Source: a virus. From it: 43,420 nucleotides of DNA. A program made the position numbers and the translations under genes. The stretch covers positions 1 to 43,420 of IMG/VR virus record IMGVR_UViG_3300046747_000383, one strand, 5' to 3'. Under the pieces are notes generated by a model, which saw only the letters and a program-made list of their open reading frames with translations, was not told the DNA's origin and searched no databases. This document shows, one piece after another, positions 25,307-33,497 of the stretch. The stretch's first letter is position 1. Each line of letters begins with the position of its first letter.

Positions 25307-25803
25307 ACCTTTTCCTTGCTCAAGTTTATGCGCGCCCAAATCCATAGCCAAGTAGCATCTATAGCGTTATCGTCCATGCTTGCAAAACAATGGTAAGGAT
25401 ATATTTCTATTAGTTTCTTTTTCATTACCGACTTATCTGCTGCTCCTGAGCCCGTGGCAAACTTTTTAAGTGTTCCAACATCGACAGCCTCAATGGTCTC
25501 GGGCCGGAACGCAATCCACACAGCGGCGCGCAGGCTGCTCCAAAGCTGAGATTGAGCGAGACTGGTATGGAACCGCACGTCCTCGAAAACTATGTGGTCA
25601 AAGCTATTAAACCCTTGACTCGTCTTGAGGATTTGAAAAAAGTTCGTTACTCGGATGTCCGCGCGGCGATTAAGGCGCACCGATTTTGCTGCGCGTAATT
25701 CTTTGTCTGTAGCAAGCTTCCACGTCCCTTGAAATTGAACTGCGCCAATATTATAACAGAAGCCACAATTTGTCCCGAGGTCGAGTGCAAGGATGTTGGC
25801 CAT
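25303..25803 (-). CDS. RuvC-like Holliday junction resolvase
   Basis: A 166-residue RNase H-fold resolvase. LALDLGTNCGF gives the first acidic residue (D8), HIVFEDV the second (E74), and MDDNAIDATWLW the C-terminal acidic cluster (D144/D145/D149). KKFATGSGAADKSVMKKKLI is the usual RuvC-family Lys/Gly segment. Phage members cut Holliday or branched junctions to resolve replicating DNA before packaging. An ACACTATTCTAG element sits just before its ATG at 25803, so it may start its own transcript within the operon. The stop overlaps the next start. Confidence 0.85.
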   Translation of the reverse strand: MANILALDLGTNCGFCYNIGAVQFQGTWKLATDKELRAAKSVRLNRRADIRVTNFFQILKTSQGFNSFDHIVFEDVRFHTSLAQSQLWSSLRAAVWIAFRPETIEAVDVGTLKKFATGSGAADKSVMKKKLIEIYPYHCFASMDDNAIDATWLWIWARINLSKEKV

Positions 25804-25817
25804 TACTAGAATAGTGT
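25804..25817 (-). promoter_or_regulatory. Junction element ACACTATTCTAGTA before the resolvase start
   Basis: On the minus strand ACACTATTCTAGTA lies directly before ATG 25803 and includes the TAG stop of the sigma-factor gene. TATTCT is 4 nt from the start codon, and no Shine-Dalgarno is present. It is the minus-strand counterpart of the ACACTATTTAT elements, so it follows the coding strand. Confidence 0.45.
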
Positions 25818-26498
25818 TTTGTTTTTGCTCAGGGCGGAACGCAATTTGCGAATCGCCCGCGTATGTGTATGCTGGACGGCGGTGCGCGTAATCACGGGCA
25901 CCAGCTTGTGCCGTAGCTGCTCAAAAGTAAACCCTCCAATGTAGCTCAGTTCGAGTATCATGCGCTCGCGTTCATTGAGCACCGAGCGCATGAGGGGCTC
26001 AACTACGGCCCAGCGTTCTCGCAAGTCGATAGCCGCGAACTCCGGTTCGACGGGTTCCCCGTTAATTTCAAGAGACCTATCATCGTAGGTTAGAGTTAGT
26101 TCTTCTTCCCGGTCTCCGCTTGTATATATCTCGCGCTTAATCGGATGTAACTCGGTTTCGTGTTTACTAGAATTGCGCACTACGTCCCGGGATTTCCAGA
26201 GCAAGCATATTTCGCCACGCACGTATGGCTTCGCGTAGGCGAAAAATCGAATGCCCCCGGGCTTGAAGTTGCGCGCCGCCTTGCTGAGGGCGAGGTAGCA
26301 CACACTGAGTATTTCGTCTTCAGGCAGTCGGCCTTTGCTAAAGCCCACGCCGTAGCACACCGCCTCGCGCAGGTTGTGCGTTACGAGTTCGTTACGGTCT
26401 TCTTCGCGCTGGTGCTTTTGAATACGAGTCGCGAGGTCCGACTCCTGCCCGGGGGCCATGTCGCCGCGTTCCGGCAGTCCGTTAAGTATTGCACTCAT
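25806..26498 (-). CDS. Phage-encoded sigma-70-family factor
   Basis: A 230-residue protein with recognisable sigma regions 2 and 4. Region 2: LPEDEILSVCYLALSKAARN then FKPGGIRFFAYAKPYVRGEI near residues 58-97, matching the core-binding and -10-recognition helices of group 3 factors. Region 4: LNERERMILELSYIGGFTFE near 180-199, then TAVQHTHTRAIRKLRSAL, the helix-turn-helix for -35 contact. An acidic linker lies between. Phages use such factors to redirect host RNA polymerase, as with T4 gp55 or SPO1 gp28. It lies in the replication operon, so it is presumably made before the virion genes it might switch on. The primase-helicase stop-start overlap is ATGA. Confidence 0.75.
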   Translation of the reverse strand: MSAILNGLPERGDMAPGQESDLATRIQKHQREEDRNELVTHNLREAVCYGVGFSKGRLPEDEILSVCYLALSKAARNFKPGGIRFFAYAKPYVRGEICLLWKSRDVVRNSSKHETELHPIKREIYTSGDREEELTLTYDDRSLEINGEPVEPEFAAIDLRERWAVVEPLMRSVLNERERMILELSYIGGFTFEQLRHKLVPVITRTAVQHTHTRAIRKLRSALSKNKTLF

Positions 26499-28699
26499 TT
26501 ATTGTATTCGCTGTTACTCGCCTCTGGCGGCGGGGTGATAGGTTTGGATTCAGGTAGTGAGAGTGCGGCAAAACGAGGAAAAATCCATACGCGGGTTTTG
26601 ACTGCCCCCGTGTCAACCGAGCACTCAATTAAGTTTTCACGCTGTATCATCTCTAAGTATCGGCTAGTTTGCTCCAAACGCAAGTTCCGAATAATAGTAT
26701 CATTGAGTGGATTCATACACAGTAGCCGCGTGAGTTGCGTCAGGGTGCCGCGCCACTCACGCGCTTCCGGGTTTTGAGTGAAGTAATCCTGAAGCGTCTC
26801 GAAAAGTAATTCCTTGAAAGGGGCTACCTTATTACTCTGGTGCGCTTGGTCGAGCAGAGATGGTTCGTGATACGCCACGTAGCCGTAGCGCACGTCACGC
26901 AGCACCTCCGGGGGCGGCTCCCATTCCAGTAACCAGCGCAAAAAGTAGGGCAGTTCTTTTTCGAGAATCGCCGCAAGCACGTGGCGGTTCGGGAAAATGC
27001 AACGCCCGGCTCTCGAAGCGCATCGAAAGATGCTAATCTTGTCCATGCTGGAATTGTCCATAGGGCCGAGCGCACGAGAACTCACGTAGTCGAGGTTCGT
27101 GGTGCAGATGATTCGCCCCGCCCATTCCGTCGTGCAGCCGACCTCGAATTTTTTGTTATATTGAAGTGTTTGGTTAGCTGCCGTTTTCTTGAGCATTGCT
27201 TGGAAATTATTCTGGGACGCGGTTGACTCGCCCATCGTTTCGTCATCCACGCTCCATATCGGGACCTCAATGAGTTCGGAATTAAAACCCCCGCCATTGA
27301 TAAGGTATGCACTCGCGTCCGCAAATCCGCCCATGATTCGGCCCACGAAGCCACGGCTAAATAACGTCTTGCCCACGTTGACGCCGCCCATAAGGAAAAT
27401 ATTCTGCCCGGGCATTGGAGTGAGTGTTAGGCCGGAGAGGTATAGCCCTTTGAGCCACGCGCGAACATGGTCCAATTGATGTGCGGGCTCTAAAAAAGTA
27501 TCCAGATACATACTAATCCACGAGAAATTGCCTTCGGCACCCCACGGACTCAGTTCATCTGCGGGCTTAATGACTTTGCTAACAAAAGTGTTCAGCATCT
27601 TTTTTCCATAAAAATCGAGGATGCCCGGAGGGCGGAACAAGTGCGGTGCCGCGCCATAGATGCGGCCATTATTGTAAATGTGATTGAGGGCATTTTCGAC
27701 GGGATTGACGCCGGAGTTTCCGGGCTTAGTGCTGAGTTTGCAATCAACTTTGAAAAAGTTCTGCATCTCGCCCATTTCGCAGGATGAATATATGGTATTC
27801 ACCTTGCGCCAGAACTTTTTCCCGTCCCAATAAATATCCGCCGTAGCGCGGGCTACCGCATTCGTCGCAAAGTTTTTAACAAAATCCGGTCCCAATATTT
27901 CGGACCACGGGTAAAAAGGTTTTCCGGCATGCGCCGAAAAAGTAAACATGCCAGAATCCTTGACGACAGCAGATAGCGGGGTTGCGCTTTCCGGGACCCA
28001 GAATGAAGGCCCTTGACTTCCCAGAGTAAAGTCTGTTGGCCAGTTGAACGACGGGTATTTTTCTTTGAGTGCTTTTTCAATGTCTTCTAGGGGTATGTTG
28101 TTTTCGTCAGCGGGGCGGAAGCGAAACTCGCGTCCGCATTCTACAAAAAATGCTTGCAGCGCTGCTTCCGAGATAGTCCCCGCGCCAGTATTGAACCAAG
28201 AACACCCGTTACATAGCAAGCGAGATGGGTCACACCAAGCGGGCTCGTCGAGACCCGGCAACAAGTCTAGGTGCAGCCATTTGACAGCCTTGGTTAGAAG
28301 GAACACCGTAAAATCAAAACTGTCCACCGCCAGCGGGCGGCTCAGTAGCCACACAAGGCGCACGTTGCCCCCGAGGCTACGCTCGACATACGCAGGCTTG
28401 ATTTGCATAGCGGCTATGGCCTCCGTCACGCGCTCCGCTGGGATGCGCAAGTCGAAATCGGCTGTGAATGCGTGCAAGTATCGGGGTGGATTATCCTTGC
28501 TCGGGCGCATGTTCGGGTTGGAGCCTTCAATGCCGGTGTAAAAATAATGTTCGGTTGCCGGGTTGCGATACCACTCCTGCCTAGATGTTTTATCTTCCCG
28601 AATCTGAACGGAGATAGGTGCAGCGAGTTGGAATTCCCACGGCTGCACGCCTAAGTGCATGGTTTTTTCCGTAAGGTTGCGGCAATAGTAAAAACTCAT
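26495..28699 (-). CDS. Primase-polymerase/SF3 helicase replication protein
   Basis: A 734-residue protein with start ATG 28699 (MSFYYCRNLTEK), fixed by a GAGG ribosome binding site and an ATGA overlap with the small upstream gene. The N-terminal half looks like an archaeo-eukaryotic primase/PrimPol: HAFTADFDLR near residue 80 has the acidic pair, followed by ERSLGGNVRLVWLLSRPL and WCDPSRLLCNG. The C-terminal half is an SF3-type helicase: FLMGGVNVGKT (Walker A) near 436, IWSVDDE (Walker B) near 482 and IICTTNLD (sensor) near 535. It would prime and unwind DNA at the fork beside the family A polymerase. This differs from the T7 gp4 TOPRIM-DnaB type primase-helicase. Confidence 0.8.
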   Translation of the reverse strand: MSFYYCRNLTEKTMHLGVQPWEFQLAAPISVQIREDKTSRQEWYRNPATEHYFYTGIEGSNPNMRPSKDNPPRYLHAFTADFDLRIPAERVTEAIAAMQIKPAYVERSLGGNVRLVWLLSRPLAVDSFDFTVFLLTKAVKWLHLDLLPGLDEPAWCDPSRLLCNGCSWFNTGAGTISEAALQAFFVECGREFRFRPADENNIPLEDIEKALKEKYPSFNWPTDFTLGSQGPSFWVPESATPLSAVVKDSGMFTFSAHAGKPFYPWSEILGPDFVKNFATNAVARATADIYWDGKKFWRKVNTIYSSCEMGEMQNFFKVDCKLSTKPGNSGVNPVENALNHIYNNGRIYGAAPHLFRPPGILDFYGKKMLNTFVSKVIKPADELSPWGAEGNFSWISMYLDTFLEPAHQLDHVRAWLKGLYLSGLTLTPMPGQNIFLMGGVNVGKTLFSRGFVGRIMGGFADASAYLINGGGFNSELIEVPIWSVDDETMGESTASQNNFQAMLKKTAANQTLQYNKKFEVGCTTEWAGRIICTTNLDYVSSRALGPMDNSSMDKISIFRCASRAGRCIFPNRHVLAAILEKELPYFLRWLLEWEPPPEVLRDVRYGYVAYHEPSLLDQAHQSNKVAPFKELLFETLQDYFTQNPEAREWRGTLTQLTRLLCMNPLNDTIIRNLRLEQTSRYLEMIQRENLIECSVDTGAVKTRVWIFPRFAALSLPESKPITPPPEASNSEYNK

Positions 28700-28845
28700 A
28701 ATCCTCGCACCCATTGTTTAAACCATTGCAATACGGCATCAAACCGAGAATAACAATAAGGACCCCAACAACATTTTCCATATGGAAATGTAACCCGCCA
28801 TGCAATTTTGGGGGGATTGAACGTAGTGGATTTTTCCAGTCTCAT
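28696..28845 (-). CDS. Small aromatic/cysteine protein between polymerase and primase (49 aa)
   Basis: ATG 28845 overlaps the polymerase stop as ATGA, and the TGA at 28698-28696 overlaps the primase ATG in the same way, so the frame is locked to both neighbours. The product starts MRLEKSTTFNPPKIAWRVTF and continues with YGKCCWGPYCYSRF, then DAVLQWFKQWVRGL, an amphipathic Trp-rich helix. Three cysteines are close together. No family is recognised. Its place between polymerase and primase-helicase suggests a replisome-linked peptide, but there is no direct evidence. Confidence 0.65.
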   Translation of the reverse strand: MRLEKSTTFNPPKIAWRVTFPYGKCCWGPYCYSRFDAVLQWFKQWVRGL

Positions 28846-30833
28846 TTGAGATAATGTGGAATTTCTTTGGCCGCAGCCGCTATTGGGCAACCGTTCAGCC
28901 ATTCGGGGCAATAGCTCATCAGAGTTTCAACATCGCACACGCGCACATCATTGTCAACCTCAAGCACGGCTTCATCGTGGTTGCCCCACAAGTTGATTAT
29001 CCCAGCGGTGTCCTCAAGCCTAACTATGTGTTCAGCAAACACGTCGCGCGCGACCGCCTGAACGATGTTTTCTGTGAGCAGCCCTCCGTAACACGACACG
29101 CGGCGGTGCCCGACCTGTGCGGTGAAAACAGTTTTGCGCCACGGCTTGCCGGTATGTTCGTCTTGCTCTATTCGCACACTACGCTTAACCCCCCGGTAGG
29201 TCATTTTGCGGCCTGATGGCAACGTCATCACAAAATCTGAGCCGATACTCTGTTTAAATGCGGTATCGAGCTTCGACCACAGCCCCGTGGTCTTGGGATT
29301 CTGCTCCCGAAATTCGCGAACAGTTTGCTTAGAGTAGCTTCCGTAGCCGGACACTTGTTTCACCTCGCCCGTAAATGGATTTGTTTCTTCCACCCACTCC
29401 GGGTCATTGAGGGTAATATCAATACGCGCCTGCTCCATAGCCATTGTAATAAACTTTTCCCACGCAGCGCCATAACCCAGCGCGAGCACACGAGCCTTGG
29501 CCAGCTTGTAAATGTCCGGGTTTTCTTTTTGAAGATTTCCTCCCGTCCACTCCATCGTGTTGCGGGCATGCGCCTCATACACACTCATGCCGGTGCGCAG
29601 CATATCCAGCATCGACGTATCGCCGCTCAGCCATGCAAGCACCCGGGGCTCGATTTGACGGAGGTCACTCGCAATCATCTTCTTTCCGGGCCGGGGTAAA
29701 ATGAGGTGCCGAAAATCAATAGCGTAGCGCACCCACTCCGGCCACTTACCGGTTCCCTCATGCGTTTCTATAGCACCGTTAATGCGTTTTTCGTTGTCCT
29801 CATATAGTCCGGTCTCATTGCAGAGTATTGGCTTCTTACGAAAATTCTGGAAATTGATTCGCGCGTCTCCACTCCATCTTCCGGTGTGAGCGCCGAAATA
29901 TTTAGTCCCAAAAGGCATGGTCCCATCTGCGCGTAATCGGTCTTTGACGAGCAGAAAAGTCTTGTAAATTTTGTTCACGCTACGCCATGCACTGAGCGCC
30001 TTAATCCAAGGGTGTCGCGGCGCGTAAGTCAGTTCCCACTGTGCGTAGGCTTCTTCATCGTCGGACTTGACCGGACAGCACGGTATGCCCGCACGGCGGC
30101 ACTGTTCCGCGATGCACTTAGTAGATGCTGGCTTGCCTTTATTATCCTCGAACCCTTCCCACTCTTCCGAGGCTTCGGTTATCCACGGGATAAGTTTTTC
30201 GGCATTGAGTTTCATTTCGTGGCTTTGCATGATTTGGGTCTCAAGCAACGCCCGGTCAATAGCGACCCCTCGCATGCCCTGAGATATTGTGATTTCACTC
30301 AGGCGGCGCTCAAGCACTGGCCAGCTATCATAATACTTGTCGAAAATTCGCCAGCAGTTGAATGCGTCCGCGCGGGCATATTCTCGCATCGCGGCCTGCT
30401 GCTCCGGCGTAAAGTCTGCGGGCCAATGTTTATTATCCGCGTCGGACCTCACCTGCTTGGATATTTTTTCCCCGAAAAGAAGCTCCATCGCGTCGTCGAG
30501 GGCACGAAACCCGCACATGTAGCTGCTCAGGTTAGCCGTGCAAAACCATTCGCGAGGTTTGATGTCTTTCCCAACCCAACCTCGATTTTGCATTTCATAA
30601 AAAACGGTTCGGTCATAATAATTATTATGACTTCCTACCATTTTGTCATTAAGTGCCGCCCAATTAAAATCCTTTGGAGAGCCGACCCATGTGGAGCGCC
30701 CGTCGCAAACCGAAATCATATAAACATCGAAAAGCGGGGACTTACAGTAAGTCTCCGCGATGTCGATTTTGAGGGTGTATTTGAGTTTCTTAGAGTAGAA
30801 GGTCTCGAAATCTATAGCAATTCCTTCAGGCAT
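28842..30833 (-). CDS. Family A DNA polymerase with 3'-5' exonuclease
   Basis: A 663-residue polymerase. Exonuclease motifs are IAIDFETF near residues 5-12 (D8, E10), GSHNNYYDRTVFY and YARADAFNCWRI. Polymerase motif A is ASDLRQIEPRVLAWLSG near 388-404; motif B is KLAKARVLALGYGAAW near 440, with K and YG; motif C is NLWGNHDEAVLEV, with HDE near 618. This is the replicative polymerase of the phage. The start is ATG 30833; the upstream minus-strand sequence TTTTTAATAGT resembles the junction element. The stop overlaps the 49-residue gene. Upstream lies the AP2-HNH homing endonuclease, a common parasite of polymerase neighbourhoods. Confidence 0.93.
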   Translation of the reverse strand: MPEGIAIDFETFYSKKLKYTLKIDIAETYCKSPLFDVYMISVCDGRSTWVGSPKDFNWAALNDKMVGSHNNYYDRTVFYEMQNRGWVGKDIKPREWFCTANLSSYMCGFRALDDAMELLFGEKISKQVRSDADNKHWPADFTPEQQAAMREYARADAFNCWRIFDKYYDSWPVLERRLSEITISQGMRGVAIDRALLETQIMQSHEMKLNAEKLIPWITEASEEWEGFEDNKGKPASTKCIAEQCRRAGIPCCPVKSDDEEAYAQWELTYAPRHPWIKALSAWRSVNKIYKTFLLVKDRLRADGTMPFGTKYFGAHTGRWSGDARINFQNFRKKPILCNETGLYEDNEKRINGAIETHEGTGKWPEWVRYAIDFRHLILPRPGKKMIASDLRQIEPRVLAWLSGDTSMLDMLRTGMSVYEAHARNTMEWTGGNLQKENPDIYKLAKARVLALGYGAAWEKFITMAMEQARIDITLNDPEWVEETNPFTGEVKQVSGYGSYSKQTVREFREQNPKTTGLWSKLDTAFKQSIGSDFVMTLPSGRKMTYRGVKRSVRIEQDEHTGKPWRKTVFTAQVGHRRVSCYGGLLTENIVQAVARDVFAEHIVRLEDTAGIINLWGNHDEAVLEVDNDVRVCDVETLMSYCPEWLNGCPIAAAAKEIPHYLK

Positions 30834-30837
30834 ACTA

Positions 30838-31323
30838 TTAAAAATTCAAATTAGAAAACTCTTTGTATCTGGCTTTGGCCGCTTGGTCGTATGCTTTTGC
30901 TGCCAATTTCTCTGTAGGAAAATATCCTAAATGCACTCTGGGCCTTCCCCCTATGTAAGCCATCCAAGGGTTTGTTTGATTCAATTGAGGAGTGAAACAC
31001 ACTCCTTTAAATTGGCTTGTCGAACGGTGCTTCCAATATTTTTTCTGATTTCCTCGATTCTGTTTATGCGTGGCCAACCGAAGATTCGAGCGCAAGCAAT
31101 TCAAAGAATTGCAGTCTTTGTGGTCAACTTGAATGCCTTTTGGGGCGTCGAGAATTTCTCTGTGAAGTAAAACCAAGGCACGCCCTTCTTGGGGACCTTT
31201 TCGCCTTGCTGCATAAAATGTCTTTCCACATTTTTGAGCATACCACTTAAAACAACCAAAGCGAATAAAGTCCTCTTCATCCACTTGGACTTGTAACCCT
31301 CTAGTTAACGGAATTAAAGGCAC
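30838..31323 (-). CDS. HNH homing endonuclease with AP2 DNA-binding domain
   Basis: A 161-residue protein. GTG 31323 is chosen because GGAG lies 5 nt upstream; TTG 31338 is an alternative. The HNH core is LHREILDAPKGIQVDHKDCN then LRSNLRLATHKQNRGN near residues 55-97, with DH and the Asn pair. The C-terminus is an AP2/ERF-like module: SQFKGVCFTPQLNQ, WMAYIGGRPRVHLGYFPTEK and AAKAYDQAAKARYKEFSN near 107-160. This HNH-AP2 pair is typical of mobile endonucleases in phages. It overlaps the DruA-like gene upstream by 10 nt and stops 4 nt before the polymerase start. Confidence 0.9.
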   Translation of the reverse strand: MPLIPLTRGLQVQVDEEDFIRFGCFKWYAQKCGKTFYAARRKGPQEGRALVLLHREILDAPKGIQVDHKDCNSLNCLRSNLRLATHKQNRGNQKKYWKHRSTSQFKGVCFTPQLNQTNPWMAYIGGRPRVHLGYFPTEKLAAKAYDQAAKARYKEFSNLNF

Positions 31324-32039
31324 AGGGTCTCCTTCCAATTTTGCACGAGCGGACGAAGGAATATCTTTTTTGGTTCACTCTGCGTTACATGATAATGTTC
31401 ACCTCCGACTGCATATCTGAGTATTGCCGCCTTTGGATTAGAACGGGCGAGGTCTCCCCGGGCCGACTTTTCTTTTTTCCATAGACCCAGAGGCGCTTTA
31501 GAAAAAGAACTCCCTTTTGTCATGCCCACGTAACTCCACCCCGATGCCTGATAAACGGTCCCAGTCCACGGCGGCTTGACCAGCGTTTCGAGTAGGAGTA
31601 GGTCATCGCCATATCGGTTTTTCCATTCTTTGCGCGCGACGACTCCTAGAATGCGTAGGATACGGCTACCGAGATTTTTCTCCTGTCGGCGCACCGCGAA
31701 TCGGTAATTATTGGCGACTTGGTTTAGGTGCTTGCGTCTCGCTGCGCTATCCCAGCCAATAAAAGAATCTCGCACGCCAAGCGCAAGAATTGCGGAGTTA
31801 ACACCTACACCTGCCAACACTTCGCCGGAATCCGAATACACATTCCAATTGAGCCTTCGGTTGCAAGTGTCCTTGTATTTCATGTATGAGTGGTAGCCGT
31901 CAATAGTCTCTCGAAAGGTAACTCGCTCAGCCGGAGACTCACACAAAACAAAATGGAGCGCCGGGGTAGCACTTGAAGCTCCACTATCCCGCTGGAAGGC
32001 GGGCCGTTCTCCGATTAAACTACCGGCGCAAAAATTCAT
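31314..32039 (-). CDS. DUF4338 / DruA-like protein
   Basis: A 241-residue protein matching the DUF4338 pattern from memory: an early YHSYMKYKDTCNRRLNWNVY segment, then VLAGVGVNSAILAL, FIGWDSAARRKHLNQVANNY and RFAVRRQEKNLGSRILRILG. It goes on with WKNRYGDDLLLLETLVKP and WTGTVYQASGWSYVGMTKG. The IGW, NNYRF, LLLETLV and GTVYQASGW blocks are diagnostic of the family that includes DruA of the Druantia defence system. The family's biochemical activity is not known to me. The four other Druantia components are absent. In a phage it could act as an anti-competitor factor or belong to the mobile AP2-HNH pair. It begins at ATG 32039. Confidence 0.7.
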   Translation of the reverse strand: MNFCAGSLIGERPAFQRDSGASSATPALHFVLCESPAERVTFRETIDGYHSYMKYKDTCNRRLNWNVYSDSGEVLAGVGVNSAILALGVRDSFIGWDSAARRKHLNQVANNYRFAVRRQEKNLGSRILRILGVVARKEWKNRYGDDLLLLETLVKPPWTGTVYQASGWSYVGMTKGSSFSKAPLGLWKKEKSARGDLARSNPKAAILRYAVGGEHYHVTQSEPKKIFLRPLVQNWKETLCL

Positions 32040-32119
32040 ATAAATTGCCCCCGCACCTCACGCGGCGGGAGCACCCACGCGGACGGCACCATTACCGGCT
32101 GGCCGTCGTTGCCCCGTTA
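32040..32119 (-). other. GC-rich gap before the DruA-like gene, possible frameshifted small ORF
   Basis: This 80-bp gap has no complete gene longer than 18 codons. On the minus strand a frame starts near 32135 (ATGGACATGGCGGATAAT), then a -1 shift in a GGGG run would continue into QPVMVPSAWVLPPREVRGQF and end TGA, overlapping the DruA-like ATG. Without a shift only MVPSAWVLPPREVRGQFI remains. It may be a leader peptide, a broken gene or nothing. Confidence 0.25.
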
Positions 32120-32683
32120 TTATCCGCCATGTCCATCTTGAGCGCAGCACCCCACAGGATGCCCGCCTTTACATATTGGGCATTTGCGGGGTCGGCCACG
32201 GCCACGTTTAATTATAGGACTAGCCGGGCTATGCTCCCGGACTTCCCGGCTCGTGACCGGGAGTGCTACTTTTATATGTCGGCCAAGTGTTTGCTTGGTT
32301 ACACCACTAGTCCCGTCGGGATATGCTCCCGAAATTCGTTCCTTCCAATTTCTCCCGAGACGATGCAATAATTTCACTTCAGAGTTTGCCGAAACGCTGA
32401 GGGCTCGGTTCTGTTCTGGCTTGAGGAATTCCACCGGGGTTTCAGAAAAGCGTGGTTTAAACACAGTCTTAACCAACGTGCCTTCTGTCACCGGGACGAT
32501 TCGTGCGCAGCATTCGTTAATGCTGGTTACAACGTGGTCCCGACCCGCGAACTCAAATACGTCCCCTACCCGGAGGTAGTGCTGTTCGTGCACGCTAACG
32601 CGGAACACGAATCGCGGCTCAGGCTTGTATTCGGCCACGGCAGTTTGTGCCGGGGCTACATTTTTGAGAGTGCGTTTTTTCAC
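32120..32683 (-). CDS. AT-hook and zinc-knuckle DNA-binding-like protein
   Basis: A 187-residue protein starting at GTG 32683 with AGGAGG 9 nt upstream and a GTGA overlap with the previous gene. The N-terminal part has a small beta domain (EPRFVFRVSVHEQHYLRVGD, VFEFAGRDHVVTSINECCAR). The C-terminus carries KRGRGRPRK, an AT-hook, followed by CPICKGGHPVGCC, a zinc-knuckle-like site near residues 170-182. Together they suggest nucleic-acid binding. No overall family is recognised. The gene is preceded by SprT-like and small protein genes in the same operon. Confidence 0.65.
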   Translation of the reverse strand: MKKRTLKNVAPAQTAVAEYKPEPRFVFRVSVHEQHYLRVGDVFEFAGRDHVVTSINECCARIVPVTEGTLVKTVFKPRFSETPVEFLKPEQNRALSVSANSEVKLLHRLGRNWKERISGAYPDGTSGVTKQTLGRHIKVALPVTSREVREHSPASPIIKRGRGRPRKCPICKGGHPVGCCAQDGHGG

Positions 32684-32868
32684 TTGCTTCCTCCTACACT
32701 CAAAAAATCACCGGGCAAATAAGACGCCAGTTTATTCATAATAGCTTCCCCTTTTTTTCGGTGGGTGATACTTGACCGAAAGTGCATACGAGCTTGCTTG
32801 AGCCAATATTTTTTGTCTGGACGAGTCTCGCGGTCAATACTTAAATTTAATGACGACAATGAAATCAT
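32680..32868 (-). CDS. Small basic protein (62 aa)
   Basis: ATG 32868 overlaps the SprT-like stop as ATGA and has a GGAGG ribosome binding site; the TGA overlaps the next GTG. The product begins MISLSSLNLSIDRETRPDKK, then YWLKQARMHFRSSITHRKKG and a hydrophobic end. It is basic and probably helical. No family is recognised. The two stop-start fusions and good ribosome binding site make it a convincing gene. Confidence 0.65.
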   Translation of the reverse strand: MISLSSLNLSIDRETRPDKKYWLKQARMHFRSSITHRKKGEAIMNKLASYLPGDFLSVGGSK

Positions 32869-33497
32869 GCCGCCTCCATTGTTTCGCCGCAAGGGCACGT
32901 AGGCAAACCCACACTCAGCCACTTCTGCGTAGTCCGAACAACGTAGCCACACTCGGGGCACTCACACTTGAGAAGCCGAGTCCCCTGCTTGGAACTTTTG
33001 CTTTCGACGATTCTGCACATGGCATACACATTACGGTCAAATTTGATTTTGTCAAGGAACTGTTTTGCGGGCTCTGCAAGGTCTGTAAACGCGAAGCCGA
33101 GGCTCGGGTCTTTCTTGACTGAAAGTCCAAGGCGTTCCGCCATACTTTTGAATTTCTTGTTATGGCGTCGCCCGGTTTTGTCGGTGTCCTGAATACCGCA
33201 GTGATGGTTTTCCGCGTGCGCCAGTTCGTGCAACAGCGTTTCGCCCATGTTGTGCTCGCGCAAATATTCGGCACTCAGATTGATTTCGTGCAGGAATTCT
33301 TTCTTATCCTTGGATTTCTCGGGACTCCATCGGCTGTGCCAAAACCACCCGAGGGCGTTGCGGCGTCCCTTGCTCTGAATCGTCACGAGTATTCGGGCCG
33401 GGTCAACGCTGAGCCCGAAGTGCTGCACTGCTGCCGCTAGCAGCCGGTTCGATTCCGCAATAACTGGAATTAAGCTTGTGTCTTTCATTCGCTTCAC
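32865..33497 (-). CDS. SprT-like zinc metalloprotease
   Basis: A 210-residue protein. TLLHELAHAENHHCG near residue 88 holds the HExxH site with a nearby third ligand. The C-terminus has a zinc ribbon: LKCECPECGYVVRTTQ and LPTCPCGETM. The whole matches SprT-like proteins, related to the protease part of Spartan, which removes DNA-protein crosslinks. Phage copies are common, but their substrates are unknown. GTG 33497 overlaps the previous stop (GTGA); ATG 33488 is an alternative start. No obvious Shine-Dalgarno precedes either. Confidence 0.85.
   Translation of the reverse strand: MKRMKDTSLIPVIAESNRLLAAAVQHFGLSVDPARILVTIQSKGRRNALGWFWHSRWSPEKSKDKKEFLHEINLSAEYLREHNMGETLLHELAHAENHHCGIQDTDKTGRRHNKKFKSMAERLGLSVKKDPSLGFAFTDLAEPAKQFLDKIKFDRNVYAMCRIVESKSSKQGTRLLKCECPECGYVVRTTQKWLSVGLPTCPCGETMEAA

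Noticed and set aside
28590-28805. Alternative minus-strand frame between polymerase and primase genes
   Set aside because: It overlaps the primase start by over 100 bp, whereas the 49-codon frame fits both neighbours by ATGA overlaps.
33444-33458. GGTTCGATTCC, a tRNA T-arm-like string
   Set aside because: The flanking five-base arms do not pair and no acceptor or anticodon stem is found upstream; it lies in the SprT-like coding sequence.
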